Part shown: piece after piece, positions 1 through 7,060 of the stretch
How the letters are laid out: each line of letters starts with the position of its first letter
Position numbering within the stretch: position 1 is the stretch's first letter
Source of the DNA: NIOZ-UU13 sp964417935
GTDB taxonomy: Bacteria > Planctomycetota > Phycisphaerae > Sedimentisphaerales > Anaerobacaceae
Assembly (NCBI GenBank): GCA_964417935.1
Contig: CAYQKF010000006.1
Coordinates: 1-64,000 of the forward strand
Direction of reading: 5' to 3'
Length of the DNA stretch: 64,000 nt
Notes under the pieces: model-generated
Database searches by the model: none
The model's input: only the letters and a program-made list of their open reading frames with translations
What the model was told of the DNA's origin: nothing
Program-made: the position numbers and the translations under genes

Positions 1-783
1 CTTTACGTTGTCATTCTTGAATTTTTCACCCCTCCAGATGTTAATCTCACCTCTGCTTTCCCCGATATGTTTTCGCAGCTCCTCAAGCCACTTAAGCAGC
101 CACTCGTATGCTATTTGCTTTCTCCTTACAATCAGGTCAAACCTGCCGGCAACCACATCTTGAAGCTCAGCGACTAATTTTTTCTTTTCTTTCTCACTCG
201 TTGTAGCCTTGATATTCCTGAGCAGCTCATCTCGTCTTTTTTTCAGTCGCAAATCTTCTAAAAGCACCTCAGCTAATTCAGGATTTCTCTTTGACGCTTC
301 AAAAATCCGCCAATACTTTCTCCTGACGAGTTCAAATTTCTTCGCATAAATGTCCGGACTTATCTTTAACTTAGCCAATTCCCGGGCTTCCCTGGGGACG
401 GCCTTTCCAAGCCATTCAAGAAACTCTGCACGCCTCTCGTTCCACCGCTTGGCCGTACGCTCTTTGATTATTTTGCCGAACTCCTCATGGCCGTGTCTTC
501 TAAGCTCTAAGCTGAACTGGTTTGGGTCTTTTTCGCGCAGCTTGGCCAGCTCCTTTGCCTTTTCCGGGTTGCTTTCTTGCAGGCCCTTCATAATGCGGTT
601 AATTTCCTCATCTGTTAGCTCTAACCTTCTTGGCCCCCGTCCTGGCCCCCGTCCTGGTCCTCTTGGCTCCCCCTCAGTCCAGATGTTTTTTTCATCCTTC
701 TCGGCAGCGGAGCAAGGCAGCACGGTTACTGTTACCACCGCTGCCAAGACAAGCACTAAAATGATTCTGCGACTTAACTCCAT
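1..783 (-). CDS. Secreted basic helical protein (partial, runs off left edge)
   Basis: The minus-strand frame opens with ATG at 783 and stays open for 261 codons to the window edge, so the C-terminus is missing. The first ~26 residues form a signal peptide (MELSRRII, then a hydrophobic stretch, then CSAAEKDEK). A short Gly-Pro-Arg repeat (GPGRGPGRGPRR) follows, and the rest is highly charged and helix-rich, with Lys, Arg and Glu dominating. It begins 5 bp after the stop of the anti-sigma-like gene, so it is probably the third gene of the ECF operon. The layout (signal peptide, charged helical domain, next to an ECF sigma factor) resembles periplasmic stress-sensor proteins of the Spy/CpxP kind, but no LTxxQ motif was recognised. 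The function is unknown. Confidence 0.7.
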   Translation of the reverse strand, partial: MELSRRIILVLVLAAVVTVTVLPCSAAEKDEKNIWTEGEPRGPGRGPGRGPRRLELTDEEINRIMKGLQESNPEKAKELAKLREKDPNQFSLELRRHGHEEFGKIIKERTAKRWNERRAEFLEWLGKAVPREARELAKLKISPDIYAKKFELVRRKYWRIFEASKRNPELAEVLLEDLRLKKRRDELLRNIKATTSEKEKKKLVAELQDVVAGRFDLIVRRKQIAYEWLLKWLEELRKHIGESRGEINIWRGEKFKNDNVK

Positions 784-788
784 TTTTT

Positions 789-1313
789 TTACCCCTTCCA
801 GAAGTCACTATTATTAATTTCTATAAGCTCCATCTCTAATTCTGATACGCTACTGTCGCCGTTGGTGTCGTCTTCGCCAAACTGTAAGACCAGCATTTCG
901 TCTTCAATCTGCTCAATTTCGATAGTGAAAATCGCCAGGTCCGCGTCGTCGGTGGCAATATCGTCGCTCTCCCAAATTGCCGTGGGTATTATGGAGGCAC
1001 GTTGCACTGGGCTTGGTTTACTGTCGTCTTTTTCGAACAATCTTAGGCCTATCGCCGTTAAGAAAACAACTGCCGCCGCAATGCTGACTACCTTGTAAGC
1101 TATGTGCTTAAAAACGTATGTTTTTCTGGCCGGCAGACGCATGGCGATTTCAGCCTTTATATTGGCTATGAGCATATCATCAGGCTCAGGCGCAGGGTTT
1201 TCACGGAGGATTTGCTCAGCCTTTTGAACATCCTCAACGTACTTTTGAGCCTGTTCGGCATCCAGGAATTTCTCGAACAGCTCTTTCAAATTTTCCTGAT
1301 TTTCATCTTTCAT
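789..1313 (-). CDS. Membrane anti-sigma-factor-like protein
   Basis: This 174-residue protein has a charged N-terminal cytoplasmic part (about 1-70), a single membrane segment near 73-91 (hydrophobic run VVSIAAAVVFLTAIGL) and an acidic extracytoplasmic tail rich in Glu and Asp. That is the usual layout of an anti-sigma factor. The gene lies 7 bp downstream of the ECF sigma factor and 5 bp upstream of the secreted protein, which fits a sigma / anti-sigma / envelope-protein operon. No zinc-binding anti-sigma motif (HxxxCxxC) is present. The role is therefore inferred from topology and position only. Confidence 0.65.
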   Translation of the reverse strand: MKDENQENLKELFEKFLDAEQAQKYVEDVQKAEQILRENPAPEPDDMLIANIKAEIAMRLPARKTYVFKHIAYKVVSIAAAVVFLTAIGLRLFEKDDSKPSPVQRASIIPTAIWESDDIATDDADLAIFTIEIEQIEDEMLVLQFGEDDTNGDSSVSELEMELIEINNSDFWKG

Positions 1314-1320
1314 AATATTC

Positions 1321-1851
1321 TCACTTCATTAACTCCCGCAGTTTCTTTAGCCCCCGATGCAGCTTTGCCAATGTCGTTCCTATCGGCTCAGACCGCATCA
1401 GGGCTATCTCTTTGAAGCTCAGTTCTGAATAAAAACGCAGCATTATCAATTCTCTCGTATCCGTATCCAGCCTTCTGAGCTGGATCTGCAACCTATCAAT
1501 TTGCTCGTTGTCGGATTGTTTTGGCTCTGTAATCTGTAATTCAAGTTGTTTTTTTTGGACATCGAGCAATTTTTTCCGTCGCTGTTTGCTCCTTAAATAA
1601 TCGTGGAAGATATTAGATGCTATTTTGAATATCCAACCATCAAAGGAGCCGCCCTTATAAGAGGCGATTTTCTCCACTAACTTGACAAATAGCTCGCTTA
1701 ACAACTCGTCACTAAGATCGTTATTGCCCGTCAAACGGTAAAAATAACCGTAACATCGGCTTGCATACATATCGACTACCTGCGAAAAGCACTTGGAATC
1801 ACCGTTCTTGCAGCCGATTACTACCTGGGCTAATTCGTCGCTTTTTGTCAT
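1321..1851 (-). CDS. ECF-type RNA polymerase sigma factor
   Basis: A 176-residue sigma-70-family protein of ECF size. Region 2 covers about residues 25-95 (FSQVVDMYASRCYGYFYRLTG... DELLSELFVKLVEK, then the promoter-melting part FDGWIFKIASNIFHDYLR). Region 4 covers about 120-175, with a helix-turn-helix (LIMLRFYSELSFKEIALMRSEPIGTTLAKLHRGLKKLRELM). It recruits RNA polymerase to a dedicated promoter set, presumably under control of the membrane protein encoded immediately downstream. The downstream secreted protein may be part of the same signal response. The family assignment is firm, but the regulon and stimulus cannot be read from the sequence. Confidence 0.9.
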   Translation of the reverse strand: MTKSDELAQVVIGCKNGDSKCFSQVVDMYASRCYGYFYRLTGNNDLSDELLSELFVKLVEKIASYKGGSFDGWIFKIASNIFHDYLRSKQRRKKLLDVQKKQLELQITEPKQSDNEQIDRLQIQLRRLDTDTRELIMLRFYSELSFKEIALMRSEPIGTTLAKLHRGLKKLRELMK

Positions 1852-2018
1852 ATTTAAGCGTTTTTTACATAAATAAAGACGGCTTGGGCAGGCTGTTTAT
1901 TGCAAAATTCCACAAAAATCGACGTCCGGATATCACTTGGTGGTCCTATAAAGTGTCTTCTAAACCATTCTGAAGAAGAAAACACTGTACCGGATGTTCT
2001 GATACCCGGATAAACTCA

Positions 2019-2348
2019 TCAGGCCTTTGGATTCAAAGGGCCTTCAATGTCCTCTTCCTCCTGCTCTTCATCATCGAGCAGATCTTCGTCATTGACCTTC
2101 CAACTGTCAGCTTCGTCAAGCTCGTTTATCTCTCGCTGCATAAATTGGATGATTTTATCCTGTAATGGCGCCATTTTCCCGTACCACTTGAGCATTCCCT
2201 GATAGCTGGCCAACAGCATATCCAGGCGTATAAGCTGCCATTTGGCTATGCACTCCGGCTCCTTGATATTAGTAAACGGGTCGCATTTGAATGTCCTTTT
2301 GCCGTCGGTACCAGTCTGAAAAAACTCGCAATCTTTGCATTGTATCAT
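2019..2348 (-). CDS. Small Cys-rich N-terminus, acidic C-terminus protein, unknown function
   Basis: The ATG at 2348 is chosen because GGAG lies 9 bases upstream; a longer frame to 2399 lacks such a site. The product is 109 residues. The N-terminus has a four-Cys pattern (CKDCEFF, then C, then C) that suggests a small zinc or Fe-S knuckle. The middle is helical (residues ~35-75) and the C-terminus is very acidic (DDEEQEEEDIEG). The CxxCEFF start resembles the CSECRFF start of the small protein at 7061-7255, so the two may belong to one local family. No enzymatic motif was recognised. Confidence 0.6.
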   Translation of the reverse strand: MIQCKDCEFFQTGTDGKRTFKCDPFTNIKEPECIAKWQLIRLDMLLASYQGMLKWYGKMAPLQDKIIQFMQREINELDEADSWKVNDEDLLDDEEQEEEDIEGPLNPKA

Positions 2349-2467
2349 TTTCGTACTCCAATCTGATTCGCCGAAAAACCGGCTTCTAACGAAAACCACT
2401 ACAAACAGCGTGGCCTGACCCTATTTGACTATCGAACTGCTAACTTTTTGTTCGTATTTTTTATTTT

Positions 2468-2496
2468 TTCTTTTTTCTTTTAACTTAGTTTATAAT
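2468..2496 (+). promoter_or_regulatory. Possible promoter for the basic peptide / RACo genes
   Basis: A perfect TATAAT lies at 2491-2496, about 75 bp upstream of the small basic peptide ATG. The -35 region is only a T-rich tract, so just the -10 is convincing. Confidence 0.3.
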
Positions 2497-2567
2497 ATCA
2501 TATATTGTAGAGGCTTAAAAGTTCTTTGCAATAAACAAACAATTTTGGTCCGTTTGTGGGGAAATAG

Positions 2568-2648
2568 ATGGCAAAACCGAGACGTAGGCGCAAAGTGGGC
2601 AGTAAAAAGAGACGTGCCCGGTGGAAAATTCGGCATAAAATAAGTTGA
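2568..2648 (+). CDS. 26-residue highly basic peptide, possibly ribosome-associated
   Basis: ATG at 2568 follows a GGGG tract 7-10 bases upstream, and TGA is at 2646. The peptide (MAKPRRRRKVGSKKRRAR..., 26 residues) is more than half Arg and Lys, with no acidic residue. Its size and composition are like the tiny arginine-rich ribosomal or ribosome-associated proteins (COX24/AURKAIP1-like or bTHX-like), but it is too short to place firmly. It lies under a TATAAT box and just upstream of the RACo-like gene. A chance open frame cannot be excluded, although the combination of promoter, SD and composition argues for a real gene. Confidence 0.5.
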   Translation: MAKPRRRRKVGSKKRRARWKIRHKIS

Positions 2649-2716
2649 GCATGAACGACAAAGTGTATCTCGTCAAAAGTATCTCGCAAAAGCTGTAACG
2701 AGATACGAGATGGATA

Positions 2717-2747
2717 TCCGCCACAGGCGGACTTCTGACAGGCGGAT
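2717..2747 (+). repeat. CCGCC...GGCGG palindromic repeat
   Basis: CCGCCACAGGCGG is followed by a second GGCGG arm. The unit is flanked by direct copies of ATACGAGATG. A related CCGCCAAAGGCGG occurs inside the dispersed repeat at 4816-4985. It sits just before the RACo start. Confidence 0.55.
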
Positions 2748-2760
2748 ACGAGATGCGAGA

Positions 2761-4347
2761 ATGAAGCACTTCACAATTACTTTCAAGCCTGACGGCAAGC
2801 AAATCTCTATTCACGCAGGTGCGACACTTATCGAAGCTGCGGGACAGGCCGGCATAATCCTTAACACCGTTTGCGGTGGTAAAGGCATCTGCAAAAAGTG
2901 CCGGGTAAAGCTTGAGCCGAACGGGCAAGAGGTCCTCGCCTGTCAGTACCATATCCAGAGCGACCTTACAATAACAATTCCCAACAGTTCAAGATTCTTC
3001 AAGCAGAAAATCCTGGAACACGGCATCGATACAAAGATCGAGCCGGCTGCGACCGTACATGAAAAATATCAGGGAAAAATATCCACAGAAACGATATTCG
3101 GCATAGCCGTCGATATCGGCACAACGACCGTCGTCGCCAAACTAATCAATATGTCTGACGGCCAATGTTACGCTACAGAAGCGGCCCTCAACCCGCAAAG
3201 CCGATACGGCGATGACGTCATCAGCAGAATCGCATACGCACAAACCGACGAAAAATTAACTGAACTGCACAATGCCATAATAGACTGTGTAAATGACCTG
3301 ACCACAAAACTCTGCAAAAAAACCTCTATCAGTTCAAACCACATATATGAAATGTGCATTGTCGGCAATACGACTATGGGCCACATTTTTCTCAAATTTC
3401 CTGTAACCCAGCTCGGTCAGGCACCGTACAAGGCCTTCTCACTCGATGCACACGATATATCTGCTGCGCAGTTGCATCTGGAAATGAATCCCGGCGGCAA
3501 TATCCATACCGTTGAAAATATCGCCGGCTTCGTCGGCTCCGATACTACGGCTGTCGCGCTCGCGGTCGATATAGATTCAGCGAAAGAAACGACTCTGGTC
3601 GTTGACATCGGCACAAACGGCGAACTTGTACTCGGCACTAAGGACAAACTCTATGCGGCAAGTTGTGCAGCCGGGCCGGCTCTGGAAGGCGCACGTATAA
3701 CCTGCGGCAGCAGAGCAACCCAAGGTGCGATAGAGGCCGTTGTTGTAAATGAAGATGATATAGATTTGGACGTGATAGGAAATTGCCCGGCTCGCTCTAT
3801 ATGCGGCTCCGGTCTGATTGATGCAGTGGCGGTAATGCTGGATTTGGGTATCATCGATGCAACAGGACGCTTCGTGGAACCGGCAAAGCTCAAAGGAAAA
3901 GTGCCGCGGGCTTTTTTCTCTCGCATACGCGAAGAACAGGGCCAGCCGGCCTTTATCTTAGCGGAAAACGATGGCACCGGCACAGTGTTTCTAACGCAAA
4001 AGGACATCCGCGAAACACAATTAGCAAAGGGAGCCATTCGGGCCGGCATCAGGCTTTTACAGAAGAGGTTCAGCCTTGTAGATTGCGGTATAGAAAAGAT
4101 TTTCTTAGCCGGTGCCTTTGGCAATTATATACGAAAAGAAAGTGCATTACGAATAGGACTGCTGCCCGCAGTTCCTGTGGAAAAAATTCATTTTGTCGGC
4201 AACGCCGCTGCTTCCGGTGCACGGATGGTACTTGTCAGCCGACACTGCCGGGACAAGACACGCGAATTAGCCCGCAAGATTGAATACATCGAAATCGCCC
4301 ACGAGCCGGAATTTCAGGACGTTTTTGCGGATTCAATGCTGTTTTAG
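2761..4347 (+). CDS. RACo-like ASKHA corrinoid-protein reductive activator (DUF4445)
   Basis: The start is ATG 2761, because upstream codons fall in a repeat; the product is 528 residues. The N-terminal ~90 residues are a plant-type [2Fe-2S] ferredoxin with the cluster pattern CGGKGICKKC plus a later ACQ. The remainder is the ASKHA ATPase fold, seen as VDIGTTTVVAKLI, NPQSRYGDDVISRI, VDIGTNGELVLG, AAGPALEGA and ICGSGLIDAVAVML. Proteins of this family use ATP to drive reduction of Co(II) corrinoid proteins back to the active Co(I) state in methyl-transfer pathways. No corrinoid protein or methyltransferase is adjacent; a UROD/MtaA-like protein lies far away at 54736-55800. It follows the basic peptide gene on the same strand. 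Confidence 0.88.
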   Translation: MKHFTITFKPDGKQISIHAGATLIEAAGQAGIILNTVCGGKGICKKCRVKLEPNGQEVLACQYHIQSDLTITIPNSSRFFKQKILEHGIDTKIEPAATVHEKYQGKISTETIFGIAVDIGTTTVVAKLINMSDGQCYATEAALNPQSRYGDDVISRIAYAQTDEKLTELHNAIIDCVNDLTTKLCKKTSISSNHIYEMCIVGNTTMGHIFLKFPVTQLGQAPYKAFSLDAHDISAAQLHLEMNPGGNIHTVENIAGFVGSDTTAVALAVDIDSAKETTLVVDIGTNGELVLGTKDKLYAASCAAGPALEGARITCGSRATQGAIEAVVVNEDDIDLDVIGNCPARSICGSGLIDAVAVMLDLGIIDATGRFVEPAKLKGKVPRAFFSRIREEQGQPAFILAENDGTGTVFLTQKDIRETQLAKGAIRAGIRLLQKRFSLVDCGIEKIFLAGAFGNYIRKESALRIGLLPAVPVEKIHFVGNAAASGARMVLVSRHCRDKTRELARKIEYIEIAHEPEFQDVFADSMLF

Positions 4348-4440
4348 GACACAGACTAACACAGACTTCTTAGACACTGACGGACACTGACTTTTTGGAC
4401 ACGGACACATGAGAATTGGTGAATAGTAATTGGTGAGTGG
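4347..4440 (+). repeat. Degenerate short-word repeat (ACACAGAC / GACACTGAC)
   Basis: A spacer built of repeated words such as ACACAGACTAACACAGACTT, GACACTGAC and GACACATGAGAA, followed by TTGGTGAGTGGTGAG. A second copy with the same word order is at 5933-6010. It begins immediately after the RACo stop. Confidence 0.7.
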
Positions 4441-4450
4441 TGAGAGAAAA

Positions 4451-4518
4451 TGGTGTGCGGAGCACATCCTGCGTTACTATATGCGGCAGACGAAAATGTA
4501 TGCGAAGCATACCCTACA
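4451..4518 (+). repeat. Two REP-like hairpins
   Basis: GGTGTGCGGAGCACATCCT (4451-4469) and GTATGCGAAGCATACCCTAC (about 4498-4517) are small hairpins. The second ends in the CCCTAC foot shared with the REP units at 6621, 6884, 14920, 38861, 38907 and 40464. Confidence 0.6.
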
Positions 4519-4529
4519 TTACTGAGAAC

Positions 4530-4748
4530 ATGCGAAGAACCTTTAGAATAATCTTAGGCATAGTTTTGATTATCCTTGGAGTGGCGGCGGCACTGACACC
4601 GTTTTCTCCAGGCTCGTGGCTGGCACTTATCGGGTTAGAGATTCTGGGACTGAGGATTCTGCTTCAGCGCAAGCTCTTGTCTTTTCTTCCAGAGAAATAC
4701 CGCGGCAAAGTAAGGAACCTGTTCACAAAGAAATCTAAAAAACCATAA
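4530..4748 (+). CDS. Small two-helix membrane protein (PGPGW-like)
   Basis: ATG at 4530 is preferred because the longer open frame starts inside REP hairpins. The 72-residue product starts MRRTFRIILG and has two hydrophobic segments (residues ~6-22 and ~27-45) joined by TPFSPGSWL. This matches the two-TM layout and proline-glycine turn of the putative transmembrane PGPGW family. A basic tail (KYRGKVRNLFTKKSKKP) should lie in the cytoplasm. The function of this family is unknown. No strong SD is seen. Confidence 0.6.
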   Translation: MRRTFRIILGIVLIILGVAAALTPFSPGSWLALIGLEILGLRILLQRKLLSFLPEKYRGKVRNLFTKKSKKP

Positions 4749-4815
4749 GCTCGGATAGGGTCTCATAATGACCTAACCGCTGTTATCCGTCCCCGAAAAT
4801 TACTATCTTTTTTAT

Positions 4816-4985
4816 GGCTCTCTTCCCAGAAAGTTGGTGGTCATAGACTGAAAAATCGAACTAGCTTCCTTGGATTTAACGCTTTGTGGGCAACAGCATA
4901 CCTTGGTATAATTTGTCTGCCTTGGTGGAAGATAGGGCAATCCGCCAAAGGCGGAACCCGAGCGCCACTATGGCGGCATACAGCA
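4816..4985 (+). repeat. Dispersed ~165-bp repeat, copy A
   Basis: Nearly the whole segment recurs in inverted orientation at 19564-19729. Shared blocks include AAGTTGGTGG(T/C)CATAGACTG, CCTTGGATTTAACGCTTTG, TGGGCAACAGCATA, TTGGTATAATTTGTCTGCC and CGAGCGCCACTATGGCGG. Read on the minus strand, both copies keep one open frame with shared peptide blocks (RHSGARV, RQIIP, YAVAHKALNPR, RFFSL). Whether this is translated is unknown. Confidence 0.8.
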
Positions 4986-5129
4986 TAGGGCGGTATCTCT
5001 TTGAGAACATCCCACTTATGATTATGCTGGCGCCTCAAAAACGATAAATCCCAGCCTCAATAGAGGTTGTTTTCACAACTTTTTGGGAGAAGAACCTTTT
5101 TTATTGACTTCCAGCCTATAGATATAGTG

Positions 5130-5135
5130 TATAAT
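5130..5135 (+). promoter_or_regulatory. Probable -10 box for the prepilin gene
   Basis: TATAAT at 5130-5135, about 50 bp before the prepilin ATG. A TTGACT at 5104-5109 is 20 bp upstream, which is too far for a standard -35, so only the -10 is supported. Confidence 0.4.
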
Positions 5136-5186
5136 TAATATGTGTGGATTCTATTTTAGCAATTTTAAGGAAAGGTGGTTATAACC

Positions 5187-5933
5187 ATGCGCAAACAACA
5201 AGGGTTTACATTGATAGAACTATTGGTGGTAATTGCTATTATTGCGCTGTTGATGGGGATATTGATGCCGGCCCTTCAGCGGGTGAGGAAGCAGGCCAGG
5301 ACTGTCTATTGCCTTAGCAGCCTTAAACAACTTGGCATGGCCATGACCATGTACGCCGATGATAACGGGGGCTTTATCCCCCGTGCATTGGACCATGAAG
5401 TAAAATGGATATTGGAATTCATTCCATACTTGGGCAGTGAATACAGAAGAATCGAAGATTACCGGGAGGTGGATGTCTATCAGTGCCCGTCCTTTCCTCG
5501 TACCGGCGTAGGTCAATACGGCCACAGCAATGCCGAGCAGACAGTGGATTATGTTGTGAACGCCTGGGATATGAAGGACCCGGGTCTAAGAGGCGGTGAG
5601 CAGGGGAACCAAAAAGATGAGCCGACCAAACTCAGCAGTGTCAAGTCTCCCGCCCAGCGGATTTATATGGCCGATAACTCGGCTGGAGATTGGCGCCCTG
5701 TCGTCCGGAACGAATATGAGCTGGATATTTTGTCCAGGATGAACTATCTGGATGTTTGGTCGAGAACGCATTTGCCCGCTTCGGAAGAAACTACCAAGGG
5801 GAGTAACCTGACCCGGCGGATCTCCGGTAATCGACATCGCGGCAATGGGTGTAACAATCTTTTCTTCGACGGCCGTGCTGATTGGCTGCATAAGGACGAA
5901 AACACTGCTCGATATTGGTGCGGCGCAGAGTAA
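5187..5933 (+). CDS. Prepilin-like N-methylation / H-X9-DG family secreted protein
   Basis: ATG 5187 is chosen because AGGTGG lies 7-12 bases upstream. The product is 248 residues. It starts MRKQQGFTLIELLVVIAIIA, a class III (type IV pilin) leader with cleavage after Gly6 and methylation of the new N-terminal Phe, followed by a long hydrophobic helix. The globular part has the conserved planctomycete motifs CLSSLKQLGMAMTMYADDNGG and, near the C-terminus, NRHRGNGCNNLFFDGRADW, a variant of the H-X9-DG signature. Such pseudopilins are exported by the type II secretion / type IV pilus machine, for which the GspE-type ATPase at 25470 is a candidate motor. The specific role is unknown. REP-like spacers flank it on both sides. 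Confidence 0.85.
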   Translation: MRKQQGFTLIELLVVIAIIALLMGILMPALQRVRKQARTVYCLSSLKQLGMAMTMYADDNGGFIPRALDHEVKWILEFIPYLGSEYRRIEDYREVDVYQCPSFPRTGVGQYGHSNAEQTVDYVVNAWDMKDPGLRGGEQGNQKDEPTKLSSVKSPAQRIYMADNSAGDWRPVVRNEYELDILSRMNYLDVWSRTHLPASEETTKGSNLTRRISGNRHRGNGCNNLFFDGRADWLHKDENTARYWCGAE

Positions 5934-6010
5934 CACAGACTAACACGGACTGCTTAGACGCGGACTGACACTGACTTTTTTAGACACTGACTGACACTGA
6001 CTTCTTAGAT
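5933..6010 (+). repeat. Degenerate short-word repeat (second copy)
   Basis: AACACAGACTAACACGGACT, GACACTGACTTTTTTAGACA and similar words repeat the pattern of 4347-4440, including the trailing GACACATGAGAA at about 6019-6030. It again begins directly at a stop codon. Confidence 0.7.
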
Positions 6011-6135
6011 GCGGTTTGACACATGAGAACTGCTGAGTCCGACAAAAGACGGCGGATCTTCGATGGTGAGTGGTTAAATGGGGCTGCTGAGAAATATCTA
6101 TATGTTATCCTGGGTGCAAAAAGCATTTAGCTCAC

Positions 6136-6310
6136 TTCAATATTAAGAGGCTCTATCAAAACCTGCGTTAAAACGAGATTTTCAGTATTGAAATCGCTGT
6201 TTTTGGTGGTTTTGTTAGAGTGCCTAAGAAAAATAGGTGATTGTTCCGAATTTATCCCTAATTTTTCCTTTTGACTTATACATTCGGAAGCCTGATACTT
6301 AAGTATTAGG
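6136..6310 (+). promoter_or_regulatory. Structured leader and possible promoter/operator before the triple-repeat gene
   Basis: GGCTCTATCAAAACC (6149-6163) can pair with GGTTTTGTTAGAGTGCC (6208-6224). TTCAATATT (6136-6144) can pair with AGTATTGAA (6184-6192), giving a crossed, pseudoknot-like order. Downstream, TTGACT (6271-6276), a 17-bp spacer and GATACT (6294-6299) form a weak promoter whose -10 lies inside a near-perfect 20-bp palindrome centred at 6300/6301 (core ATACTTAAGTAT). The rest of 5934-6379 contains only repeats. Confidence 0.35.
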
Positions 6311-6379
6311 GCTAAAAAAACGAAACGGTGTGAGCAAAGCCCTTATAGAAGAGGCGAAGGCGATATAGGAAAAATAATA

Positions 6380-6604
6380 ATGGCACTCCATACTGTTTTC
6401 AGAACGAATAAACAGGAGGGTGATCTCGGATTCGGTGTCATTGAGGTACAAGGGGAAAAGTATCCGGTATCCAGAACGAGTCCGTTATACGGTGATATGG
6501 GCAACGGTATTGTTAAGGTAAACGGGAAAACGTATCCGGTATATAGAACGAAGAAAGAGGATGGTGATATCGGTTACGGCGTCGTTAATGTTCGAGACAA
6601 ATGA
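6380..6604 (+). CDS. Small protein of three tandem ~24-residue repeats
   Basis: A 74-residue protein made almost entirely of three ~24-residue units. Each has the pattern (Y/H)(P/T)V(F/S/Y)RT, a variable stretch, GD(L/M/I)G, then G(V/I)(V/I)xVxGK. The alternating hydrophobic pattern suggests short beta-hairpins, such as a beta-solenoid or small beta-propeller-like element. There is no signal peptide or membrane segment. It is preceded by a structured spacer with a palindrome over a possible -10 box. The family was not recognised. The SD is weak (an AGGAAAAAT tract upstream). Confidence 0.6.
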   Translation: MALHTVFRTNKQEGDLGFGVIEVQGEKYPVSRTSPLYGDMGNGIVKVNGKTYPVYRTKKEDGDIGYGVVNVRDK

Positions 6605-6620
6605 AACTTAAGCAGAAAAA

Positions 6621-6641
6621 GGTGTGCAATGCACACCCTAC
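6621..6641 (+). repeat. REP unit
   Basis: GGTGTGCAATGCACACCCTAC: a hairpin with the CCCTAC foot (GTAGGG on the other strand). It lies exactly where the transposase homology at 6645-6857 ends. Confidence 0.7.
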
Positions 6642-6644
6642 CGC

Positions 6645-6857
6645 ATCTCCTTGCGGAAGCTTCCATACACAATGCAAATGGTCGGGCAAAAGACAAAAAG
6701 CAATGGTCTCATAAGGGCGCTTTGATTGAGTCTTGTGAATAGCTTCTCTCAAACACCGGCGAGCATACTCCTTATTAAACAATTTTACGCGATGATAAGT
6801 AACAACTGTAAAAAAGTAATATGCTCCTTTAAACTTGGCACGAATGTAATTTGGCAT
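6645..6857 (-). pseudogene. Truncated REP-associated tyrosine transposase (RAYT, Y1_Tnp)
   Basis: Read on the minus strand from ATG 6857, about 70 residues match the start of REP-associated IS200-like Y1 transposases: PNYIRAKFKGAYYFFTVVTYHRV, then LREAI, then FCLLPDHLHCVWKLPQGD. The PDHLHCVW block holds the HxH-type (here HLH) metal-binding histidines of the family. After PQGD the homology stops at the REP at 6621-6641, so the catalytic tyrosine and C-terminal half are lost. RAYTs mobilise REP hairpins with a GTAG foot, and REP units with this foot flank the remnant on both sides (6621 and 6884). It is almost certainly inactive. Confidence 0.75.
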
Positions 6858-6883
6858 AATGCCATAACTACCCTTATCATCTC

Positions 6884-6905
6884 GGTGGGGCAAGCCCCAC
6901 CCTAC
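6884..6905 (+). repeat. REP unit
   Basis: A hairpin GGTGGGG-CAAG-CCCCACC followed by CTAC. The preceding ACCCTTATCATCTC also precedes the REP at 38907 as ACCCGCATCATCTT, so the conserved unit is longer than the hairpin. Confidence 0.75.
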
Positions 6906-6992
6906 TTCTGTGGCTTTATTGATTGATTATCGATTTTTTTAGATCGCCATTGTGGAGCTGAGCGGAAAATTAGGGAACCATACAAACCTCAC

Positions 6993-7021
6993 TTGACAGG
7001 CACAGAATCCCCGGATATGTT
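6993..7021 (+). promoter_or_regulatory. Probable sigma-70-type promoter
   Basis: TTGACA (6993-6998), a 17-bp spacer, then TATGTT (7016-7021), ending 39 bp before the ATG of the small Cys protein. Confidence 0.5.
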
Positions 7022-7060
7022 GACAAAACAGAGCAAGTATTTATGAAAGTGAGGTGAGAT

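Noticed and set aside
350..817. Open frame opposite the secreted protein
   Set aside because: It is the antisense of a frame with a signal peptide, proper operon spacing and normal composition.
6305..6365. Possible c-di-GMP-I (GEMM) riboswitch: AGGGCTAAA, GAAA loop and GCAAAGCCC before the triple-repeat gene
   Set aside because: The GCAAAGCC block is right, but the stem around GAAA does not pair and the second half of the aptamer is not recognisable. An Rfam scan would settle it.
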